A DNA stretch of 7,594 nt from Alphaproteobacteria bacterium (GTDB taxonomy: Bacteria; Pseudomonadota; Alphaproteobacteria; RF32; CAG-239), in assembly GCA_017958895.1 (NCBI GenBank), contig JAGDBT010000117.1:1-7594 (forward strand). Reading direction: 5' to 3'. The notes under the pieces were generated by a model. The model saw only the letters and a list, made by a program, of their open reading frames with translations. It had not been told where the DNA came from and ran no database searches. This document shows positions 1 through 5,077 of this stretch, in pieces. Positions within the stretch are counted from its first letter, which is position 1; each line of letters opens with the position of its first letter. The position numbers and the translations under genes were made by a program.

Positions 1-115
1 GCTGGGACAACGCGATGGTGATCGCAGCAGTCAAGGTCGTCTTGCCGTGGTCTACGTGTCCGATCGTGCCGATGTTTACGTGCGGTTTCGTCCGCTCAAA
101 CTTTTGCTTTGCCAT
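1..115 (-). CDS. tuf: Elongation factor Tu, N-terminal 38 codons (partial)
   Basis: EF-Tu is the cytoplasmic GTPase that carries aminoacyl-tRNA to the ribosomal A site. Only the N-terminus is present, and the gene leaves the window at position 1. The translation begins MAKQKFERTKPHVNIG and continues into the P-loop GHVDHGKT at residues 19-26, then TLTAAIT, which is typical EF-Tu. The start is fixed by a strong Shine-Dalgarno sequence (AGGAGGAA, minus strand, 128 to 121) five bases before the ATG. It lies 48 bases downstream of tRNA-Gly and very probably shares its transcript, as in the tRNA-tufB cluster of E. coli. Oddly, 29 of 38 codons (about 76%) end in G or C, whereas the first 38 codons of rplU in this window reach only about 32%. 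Identity is very secure; whether it is the only tuf copy cannot be told. Confidence 0.97.
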   Translation of the reverse strand, partial: MAKQKFERTKPHVNIGTIGHVDHGKTTLTAAITIALSQ

Positions 116-163
116 TGGAGTTCCTCCTTTTGTTTGAAAGCGCTTGGCGCATCTACGGGGTCA

Positions 164-237
164 TGGAGCGGGTGATGGGAATCGAACCCACGTGATCAGC
201 TTGGGAAGCTGGGGCTCTGCCATTGAGCTACACCCGC
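164..237 (-). tRNA. tRNA-Gly (anticodon CCC), CCA encoded
   Basis: Read on the minus strand, it has a perfect 7-bp acceptor stem (GCGGGTG with CACCCGC), a D arm GCTC/GAGC, an anticodon stem-loop CAGC-TTCCCAA-GCTG, and a T arm with loop TTCGATT. It then has discriminator T and a genomically encoded CCA. Counting seven loop bases puts CCC at positions 34-36, so it should read GGG. The E. coli glyU loop is the same, whereas E. coli glyT, the tRNA next to tufB, has TCC. The outermost anticodon-stem pair is a C-A mismatch. It sits between tRNA-Tyr and tuf and is probably cut from a common precursor. Confidence 0.95.
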
Positions 238-249
238 TTAGCTTAATAT

Positions 250-280
250 TGAAATCAAAAACCCCTCAAGAGAGATTTCA
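250..280. repeat. Short inverted repeat between the two tRNA genes
   Basis: Seven-base arms TGAAATC (250-256) and GATTTCA (274-280) are perfect reverse complements around a 17-base loop. They fill most of the 44-base spacer between tRNA-Tyr and tRNA-Gly. In the precursor RNA this could form a weak stem separating the two tRNAs. No run of T follows it on the minus strand, so it is not an intrinsic terminator. It could be chance in AT-rich DNA. Confidence 0.4.
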
Positions 281-281
281 A

Positions 282-367
282 TGGTGGAGGGGGATGGATT
301 CGAACCATCGTAGACGAAAGTCGACGGATTTACAGTCCGTTGCATTTGACCGCTCTGCCATCCCTCC
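282..367 (-). tRNA. tRNA-Tyr (anticodon GTA), CCA encoded
   Basis: This is an 86-base class II tRNA on the minus strand. The anticodon arm is ACGGA-CTGTAAA-TCCGT, giving GTA at positions 34-36. The long variable arm has a GAC/GTC stem, the T arm is GATGG-TTCGAAT-CCATC, and the 3' end is discriminator A plus an encoded CCA. The acceptor stem pairs GGAGGG with CCCTCC, but the seventh pair is an A-C mismatch. It is the first gene after the promoter at 419-449, with a leader of roughly 50 bases. Its antisense strand encodes a familiar spurious open frame. Confidence 0.96.
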
Positions 368-418
368 GTTGTTCTTTCTTAAGGAGCCGTAAAGACAAAT
401 CATTTGATTTCTCTTTGC

Positions 419-449
419 CTTATAATCATTATTTTATTGGGAATGTCAA
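419..449 (-). promoter_or_regulatory. Sigma70-type promoter for tRNA-Tyr, tRNA-Gly and tuf
   Basis: On the minus strand there is a perfect -35 hexamer TTGACA (449 to 444). Downstream, the -10 region can be read as GATTAT (427 to 422, 16-base spacer) or TATAAG (424 to 419, a long 19-base spacer). The position about 50 bases before the tRNA-Tyr 5' end suits a stable-RNA promoter. The -35 match is strong; the exact -10 is uncertain. Confidence 0.7.
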
Positions 450-464
450 CCATTTTTTTATTAT
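437..464 (+). promoter_or_regulatory. Possible promoter for murQ
   Basis: TTGGGA (437-442), 16 bases, then TATTAT (459-464) is the best-spaced sigma70-like pair upstream of murQ. It would give a leader of about 50 bases. It overlaps the divergent tRNA promoter, so the two might interfere. The match is modest (4/6 and 5/6) in very AT-rich DNA, so this is tentative. Confidence 0.3.
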
Positions 465-519
465 TTATTAAATTATCCACGTTACAATTTTTTTAAGTGC
501 CAAAAATACGGAGAAAGAT

Positions 520-1395
520 ATGTCTGTTATTACCGAAAGTGCTAATTCCGCAACCTGGGATATAGATTTGAAAAGCGGTTTGGAAATCGCTGATATTATC
601 AATGAAGAAGATAAAAAAGTAGCTCTGGCGGTTGAAAAAGCTTTGCCGCAAATAGGAGAAGCCATTGATAAAATATCCGAACGTTTGCGAGCCGGCGGCA
701 GAATGGCATATTTCGGCAGCGGTACCAGCGGCAGAATAGGAATTCTCGATGCTTCCGAAATGCCTCCGACCTATGGTGTTTCGCTCGATTTGATACAAGG
801 ATATATCTCCGGAGGTGAAAAAGCGATTCGTTTTTCGGTTGAAAATGCCGAGGACAGCGAGGAATTAGCCGAAGAAGATTTGGCAGATTTTAATCCGCAA
901 GCCAATGATGTTGTTGTGGTAATATCGGCCAGCGGCGGTTCGCGTTACGGTTTGCATATTTTGCAATCAGCCGGTGAACGAGGCATTTTAACCATAGCCG
1001 TTACTTCGAATCCCGAGGCGAAATTTAAAGATTTTTGCGATATATTTATTTGTACGGTTGTAGGACCGGAGGCAATTACCGGTTCTTCACGCATGAAATC
1101 GGGTACGGCGCAAAAAATGGTTCTTAATATGTTGTCAACCGGGGCAATGATAAGATTGGGAAAAACTTATCATAATTATATGGTGGACTTGCGCATCAAT
1201 AATATTAAATTGCATAAGCGAGCGATTGATTTTGTGTGTGAAATTACCGGTACCGACGAAAAAACGGCGGCTGAAACAATTGATAAATGCAATAATGTTA
1301 AAACAGCCTGTGTTATGATAAAAAGAAATTGCTCTAAGGAAGAAGCGGAAAAATTGCTTTCTCGGAACGAAGGTATTTTGCGTAAGATTATTTAG
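520..1395 (+). CDS. murQ: N-acetylmuramic acid 6-phosphate etherase
   Basis: MurQ is a cytoplasmic SIS-fold enzyme. It cleaves the lactyl ether of N-acetylmuramic acid 6-phosphate to give GlcNAc 6-phosphate and D-lactate during peptidoglycan recycling. The 291-residue product is close to the usual ~298. Family motifs are clear: the sugar-phosphate loop FGSGTSGR (65-72), LDASEMPPTYG (76-86), ENAEDS (108-113) and the C-terminal block TGSSRMKSGTAQK followed by LNMLSTG. Glu80 and Glu111 align with the catalytic Glu83 and Glu114 of E. coli MurQ. One conserved stretch departs from the family: ASGGSRYG at 137-144, where E. coli has ASGRTPYV. A good Shine-Dalgarno (GGAG at 510-513) precedes the ATG by six bases. 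The gene stands alone on its strand, with neither murP nor anmK nearby, and its stop overlaps the convergent comF stop. Identification is secure. Confidence 0.95.
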   Translation: MSVITESANSATWDIDLKSGLEIADIINEEDKKVALAVEKALPQIGEAIDKISERLRAGGRMAYFGSGTSGRIGILDASEMPPTYGVSLDLIQGYISGGEKAIRFSVENAEDSEELAEEDLADFNPQANDVVVVISASGGSRYGLHILQSAGERGILTIAVTSNPEAKFKDFCDIFICTVVGPEAITGSSRMKSGTAQKMVLNMLSTGAMIRLGKTYHNYMVDLRINNIKLHKRAIDFVCEITGTDEKTAAETIDKCNNVKTACVMIKRNCSKEEAEKLLSRNEGILRKII

Positions 1396-2120
1396 TCTTC
1401 AGTCCGGGCAAGTGTTAAGGAATATACGGCGGCTGCACCGTTTTTAAGCAAAACTTTCGCACATTCGTTTAAGGTTGAGCCGGTAGTCATAACGTCATCA
1501 ACAAGCACGACTTTTTTATTTTTTATATTTTGCGGTTTGGCAACGGCAAAGGCATGTTTTAAATTATTGCGTCTGGCCTTACCTTTGAGTTGAACCTGCG
1601 GTATGGTGTTTTCTTGACGAATCAGTGAAAGGTAATCGGCTTTAATAAAAGTTCTCGCGGAAAGATATTTAACCAAAAGAGCCGATTGATTGTATTTTCT
1701 TTTCAAAAGCCGTTTTTTATGCAGAGGTACGGGTATAAGAATATCCGGTTGATCATCCCAAATATCTTTGCCGGCGTTATATAACATAGCGGCCAGAGTT
1801 TCGGCATCGGCAGTGCAATCATTAAATTTCAGGTTGATAATCAGACTTTTGGAAAAATCATCATAGACAAAGCAAGACCGTTGCAAAGAAAATAAATGTC
1901 GTTTTTGCTTCAGACAATTTGCGCATAATTGTTTTTTGGCGAATTTGAGATTTTTCTCGCTCTTAAAAGGTGTACCGCAGCAATGGCAAAAGGGTTTGCC
2001 GATAAAATTTATTTGTTTGAAACAATCGGCACACAAGGCGTTTTTTTCGCTTAATATCTTGCCGCATTTAATGCACCTCGGTGGCAAAAGCAAATTTAAT
2101 AAGCGTTTCCATAAATTCAT
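1392..2120 (-). CDS. comF: ComF family zinc-ribbon phosphoribosyltransferase-like protein
   Basis: This 242-residue protein has the ComF/GntX layout. A cysteine-rich N-terminus carries pairs at C16/C19, C30/C33, C45/C48 and C66/C69, consistent with zinc ribbons. A type I phosphoribosyltransferase domain follows, with IPVPLHKKRLLKRKYNQS at 129-146 and the PRPP-binding loop VVLVDDVMTTGST at 204-216. ComF proteins are needed for DNA uptake in naturally competent bacteria, but many non-competent species have them and their reaction is not settled, so competence should not be assumed. It is the last gene of the minus-strand operon. Its ATG comes one base after the stop of the upstream SucD-like gene, and the nearest AGGAAA (2138 to 2133) is rather far away, so translational coupling is likely. 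At the 3' end its TAA shares bases with the murQ TAG. Confidence 0.9.
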   Translation of the reverse strand: MNLWKRLLNLLLPPRCIKCGKILSEKNALCADCFKQINFIGKPFCHCCGTPFKSEKNLKFAKKQLCANCLKQKRHLFSLQRSCFVYDDFSKSLIINLKFNDCTADAETLAAMLYNAGKDIWDDQPDILIPVPLHKKRLLKRKYNQSALLVKYLSARTFIKADYLSLIRQENTIPQVQLKGKARRNNLKHAFAVAKPQNIKNKKVVLVDDVMTTGSTLNECAKVLLKNGAAAVYSLTLARTED

Positions 2121-2121
2121 T

Positions 2122-2994
2122 TCAGAATTTCATTTCCTTTAATATTTGGTGAATTTGATTCATGCTGTCAGCCACGATTATGCCTGCATCTTTCATTATT
2201 TTCTTTTTATCGGCAACAGTTACGCGTCCGTGAGTTATGATATCCGAAGCATAGCCGATATTCAGCTCTGCCGAAAGAGAAGCTCCCGCAACATAAGCAA
2301 TAAGCGGCTTTTTATTTTGTTTTTGCGCATAATATTCGGCGACCAATTGCTCATAAGAACCGTCAGCATTACCGATAAGCACAACGGCTTTGGTTTCTTC
2401 ATCTTCTTCAAAAGCGTCCAATAACGGGCGATAATCTGTTCCGACAATCATGTCATCGCCCAGACCGATGACGGTTGACTGGCCGCACTCCGCTTCGTTT
2501 GTTTCCAAAACTGCTTCATAAGTTAAAGTTGAAGCGAGGGAAATAATACCGATAGAGCCTTTTTTGTGAATATTTTCGGGAAAAATTCCCAATCTGGCTT
2601 CATTCGGGGAAATAAGTCCCGGTGTGTTTGGTCCGATTAAAGTGGTAGATGAGCCGTTTAACATGGCTTTGATTTCGAGCATGTCATGAACCGGCACACC
2701 CTGTGCTATCGGCACAAGAAGCGGTATTTCAGCTTCCACGGCTTCACGTACGGCATTTTTAACGGCCGTTGCCGGCACAAATAAAACACTGGCATCTATT
2801 TCAAACTGACGTTTGGCATCATACACATTATTGAAAACCGGCACTCCCAAATGTTCTTCTCCGCCGTGACCGGGAGAAGTTCCGGCAACAATCTTGGTGC
2901 CGTTTTCCAAGGAACGTTTGGTATGAAAAGAAGCTTGCGCCCCGGTAATGCCCTGAATAATAACGCGAGTGTTATGGTCTGCCAGAATGGACAT
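2122..2994 (-). CDS. Succinyl-CoA synthetase alpha-like protein lacking the catalytic histidine
   Basis: The 290 residues align almost without gaps to E. coli SucD, the CoA-binding alpha subunit of succinyl-CoA synthetase. They share MSIL at the start, a Rossmann motif GITGAQ (15-20), TKIVAGTSPG, HLGVPVFN and TLTYEAV. The catalytic features differ. The phosphorylated His (246 in mature E. coli SucD, motif GHAGA) is Tyr248 in GYASD. The glutamate that assists it (Glu208) is Asn209. Cys123 in GPNCPG is Thr124, and SRSGT is SLAST (152-156). I checked the three replaced codons: TAT, AAT and ACA. The frame is intact, so this is not an obvious pseudogene. The start has a strong GGAGGT (3009 to 3004) nine bases upstream and overlaps the beta-like stop as TGATG. 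I infer a paralogue unable to use the canonical phosphohistidine mechanism, with function unknown. No gene symbol is given because SucD activity is doubtful. Confidence 0.88.
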   Translation of the reverse strand: MSILADHNTRVIIQGITGAQASFHTKRSLENGTKIVAGTSPGHGGEEHLGVPVFNNVYDAKRQFEIDASVLFVPATAVKNAVREAVEAEIPLLVPIAQGVPVHDMLEIKAMLNGSSTTLIGPNTPGLISPNEARLGIFPENIHKKGSIGIISLASTLTYEAVLETNEAECGQSTVIGLGDDMIVGTDYRPLLDAFEEDEETKAVVLIGNADGSYEQLVAEYYAQKQNKKPLIAYVAGASLSAELNIGYASDIITHGRVTVADKKKIMKDAGIIVADSMNQIHQILKEMKF

Positions 2995-4196
2995 CAGTCA
3001 TTTACCTCCATTTGAGCAAGCAATTTGTTTACACCCTCGTTTGAATTTTCGGCAAAAATGATAGGTAATTGGGAATTTTCCAAAATGGCTTTGGCTTCGT
3101 CTTTATTTGTTCCGTCAAAGCGTACTACCATAGGTACGGTAAGACCCAAATCCTGGGTGGCGGCCAATATGCCGTCGGCAATAAGATTACAACGTAAAAA
3201 GCCGCCGATAATATTGATTAAAATGCCTTCAACATGCGGATTGGTCATACAAATTTTGATACCCTCGGCAATAACTTTTTTATCTACTCCGCCTTTAACA
3301 TTTAGGGAACAGGCTAAATCAAATCCTTTGTTTTTTATAATATCCATGGTTTCAAGAGCCAATCCTTCACCATTGACTATGCAAGCTATATTACCGGCAT
3401 ATTCATCATATTGAAAACCGCATTCCTGAGCTTTGAGTTGTCGTTCGTCCTGCTCGTAGTCGTCACGCATGCGGGCAATATCCGGATGTCTGAAAAGGGC
3501 ATTGTCATCAAAATCTATTTTGGCATCTAAAGGAATTAAACGTTGGTCGGGCATAAGACCTACCGGATTGATTTCTATCATTATGGCATCAAGATTTATG
3601 AAGGTGAACAGCAGTTTGCCGAAGAAATCATGAAACGTTTTCATATAAATTTTATCAAGCAAGAGAAAATCCAGAATTTGCATAATTTGTTCATCGTTTA
3701 TACCGCTGTCGTATTTTAAGTTTATCCGCAGAATTTTATCCGGTTGACTTGCGGCAATTTGCACAATGTTTTCGTTTACAACCTCGGAGATAAGCAAAGA
3801 AATTGATGGTATTGAGCTGTCAATAATCAGGCCGGCATAGAAGAGTCGTTTTACCTCTTTATACAATTCAACATATACGCGATTTACCATTTTGCCCTTA
3901 GGGCCGGTTTGTTCGGTAACCAAAGTGTTATGCAACATTTGCGTTGCTTCATAAGCAATATTTTTAACTTGAGTAACATGGCGAATTCCGCCTTTGCCGC
4001 CGGCATCGTGATCAATGAAATGTCCGCCGGCCCGAGCACCTGATTGAATTTGTGCTTTTAACATCCACGGACCGCGCGAAGAAATCTGCTGAGCAATCCT
4101 TTTGGCTTCGGTCGGCGTATAAGCAACTCCGCCCTTAGGCACGACTATACCGTATTGAGCGAGAATTTTTTTAGCCTGATATTCATGGACGTTCAT
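2994..4196 (-). CDS. Succinyl-CoA synthetase beta-like (ATP-grasp) protein, divergent
   Basis: The 400-residue product follows E. coli SucC from end to end: MNVHEYQAKKIL at the N-terminus, an ATP-grasp domain to about residue 250, then a flavodoxin-like C-terminal domain. Features expected for nucleotide and Mg binding are kept: Lys47, Glu110, Glu208 and Asn210 in MIEINP, and Asp224 in LDAK. Other signatures have drifted. The glycine loop GGRGKAGG is two residues shorter (SGARAGG, 52-58), NGAGLAMGT is NGEGLALET (275-283), LDVGGGA is LNVKGGV (298-304) and FGGIVRCD is IGGFLRCN. A Shine-Dalgarno AAGGAA overlaps the sufE stop. It is coupled to the alpha-like gene by a TGATG overlap, so the two probably form a complex as SucC and SucD do. 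Malate-CoA ligase or citryl-CoA synthetase relatives were considered, but nothing visible favours them. Family membership is certain; activity is not. Confidence 0.88.
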   Translation of the reverse strand: MNVHEYQAKKILAQYGIVVPKGGVAYTPTEAKRIAQQISSRGPWMLKAQIQSGARAGGHFIDHDAGGKGGIRHVTQVKNIAYEATQMLHNTLVTEQTGPKGKMVNRVYVELYKEVKRLFYAGLIIDSSIPSISLLISEVVNENIVQIAASQPDKILRINLKYDSGINDEQIMQILDFLLLDKIYMKTFHDFFGKLLFTFINLDAIMIEINPVGLMPDQRLIPLDAKIDFDDNALFRHPDIARMRDDYEQDERQLKAQECGFQYDEYAGNIACIVNGEGLALETMDIIKNKGFDLACSLNVKGGVDKKVIAEGIKICMTNPHVEGILINIIGGFLRCNLIADGILAATQDLGLTVPMVVRFDGTNKDEAKAILENSQLPIIFAENSNEGVNKLLAQMEVND

Positions 4197-4205
4197 AATA
4201 TTTCC

Positions 4206-4604
4206 TTATTTTGCTCCGGCGTATTCTTTTATTTTGGCCACCATCGACATCATGCCGTTACGACGACTCGGAGTCAGATTTTCCTCCAGTCCGAGTTTAG
4301 CAAAAATTTCGCTAACATCAATAGTTTTTATTTCTTCGGCCGATTTATCATTGAAGATAATTAACACGATGGCAATAATTCCTTTAACCAAAATGGCATC
4401 ACTGTCACCGCGAAAATGCAAGGAATTCTGCTTAAATTCAGGTACCAGCCAAACTTGTGATTGACAACCCTTTATCTTCCAGATTTCGGTTTTTAACTCT
4501 TCCGGCAAAGGTTCTAATTGTCTTCCCAAATCAATTACATATTGGTATTTTTCTTCCCAATTTTCAAAAAAAGAAAAATTTTCAACCAATTCTTCGACAG
4601 TCAT
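4206..4604 (-). CDS. sufE: Cysteine desulfuration protein SufE
   Basis: SufE accepts persulfide sulfur from the desulfurase SufS and passes it to the Fe-S scaffold. The 132-residue protein is slightly shorter than E. coli SufE (138). It shows the family pattern: a helical WEEKYQYVIDLGRQL segment (16-30), KGCQSQVWL at 45-53 with the sulfur-accepting Cys47 (Cys51 in E. coli), FRGDSDAILVKGI, and the C-terminal LTPSRRNGM. The ATG overlaps the upstream sufT stop as TAATG, and a GGAG lies nine bases before it. The partner desulfurase sufS is two genes upstream in the same operon. Nine bases separate it from the following SucC-like gene. Confidence 0.95.
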   Translation of the reverse strand: MTVEELVENFSFFENWEEKYQYVIDLGRQLEPLPEELKTEIWKIKGCQSQVWLVPEFKQNSLHFRGDSDAILVKGIIAIVLIIFNDKSAEEIKTIDVSEIFAKLGLEENLTPSRRNGMMSMVAKIKEYAGAK

Positions 4605-5077
4605 TATAACAACTCCAGCATTTCTTTAGCTTCATCGGTCATTTTATCGGGAGTCCAAGCCGGTTCCCAAATCAGTTTAACTTCCACTTTGCCTACTCCG
4701 GAGACGGTGGCAACAGCATCGGCAACCTGTTGCGGCAAGATGCCGGCAATCGGACAAGTCGGAGCAGTGAGAGTCATATCAATAAAAACATTGCCGTCAT
4801 CGTGTTGGTCTATATTATATATAAGTCCCATATCATAAACATTGATGGGAATTTCCGGATCGGACACACCGCGAATGGCTTCAATAATATCAAACATACG
4901 GGCTTTGTTTTCAGTTGTATTAAGGGTTTCGCCGGCATAAGCCACGAAATCAGTCAGAGGTTGAACTTCTTCGGTGTTTTCCGCAAATATCCCCATGGCC
5001 TGAAGCAAACGACTCTCGGTAGCGCCGATTGGCGTTTCGGTGTCATTATTGTCGTTATTGAGTTTTTCGTCCGTCAT
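4604..5077 (-). CDS. sufT: SufT / MIP18-family (DUF59) iron-sulfur maturation protein
   Basis: This is a 157-residue member of the MIP18/DUF59 family, whose bacterial members (SufT, PaaD-like) help mature or deliver Fe-S clusters. The domain occupies about 60-157. It contains DPEIPINVYDMGLIY (73-87), then MTLTAPTCPIAG (101-112) with the conserved Cys108, and a C-terminal WTPDKMTDEA (141-150) as in alphaproteobacterial SUF-operon versions. The first 60 residues are acidic and Asn-rich, look unstructured, and have no recognisable domain. The chosen ATG forms a TAATG overlap with the sufS stop. Internal Met28 has no ribosome-binding site, so the long form is preferred. It lies between sufS and sufE, fully consistent with a SUF role. 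Confidence 0.92.
   Translation of the reverse strand: MTDEKLNNDNNDTETPIGATESRLLQAMGIFAENTEEVQPLTDFVAYAGETLNTTENKARMFDIIEAIRGVSDPEIPINVYDMGLIYNIDQHDDGNVFIDMTLTAPTCPIAGILPQQVADAVATVSGVGKVEVKLIWEPAWTPDKMTDEAKEMLELL

Noticed and set aside
258..275. Minus-strand CTCTTGAGGGGTTTTTGA, which resembles the tail of the phage T7 terminator
   Set aside because: It lacks the G/C-rich hairpin a terminator needs and lies between two tRNAs that must be co-transcribed with tuf, so I treat it as chance.
144..392. Plus-strand open frame of 82 codons across the tRNA genes
   Set aside because: It is the antisense of tRNA-Gly and tRNA-Tyr. Its peptide is the kind of spurious protein often annotated over antisense tRNA genes, and it has no ribosome-binding site.
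421..426. Perfect TATAAT on the plus strand upstream of murQ
   Set aside because: No acceptable -35 lies 15-19 bases upstream on that strand. It overlaps the -10 region of the opposite-strand tRNA promoter, which has a perfect -35.
3025..3414. Plus-strand open frame of 129 codons inside the SucC-like gene, with similar long frames opposite sufS and sufT
   Set aside because: They are shadows of well-supported minus-strand genes, show no family resemblance and have no convincing start signals.
2122..4196. SucCD-like pair as pseudogenes
   Set aside because: Both frames are full length with no stop or frameshift, good ribosome-binding sites and preserved overlaps. Changes cluster at functional loops rather than being spread at random.
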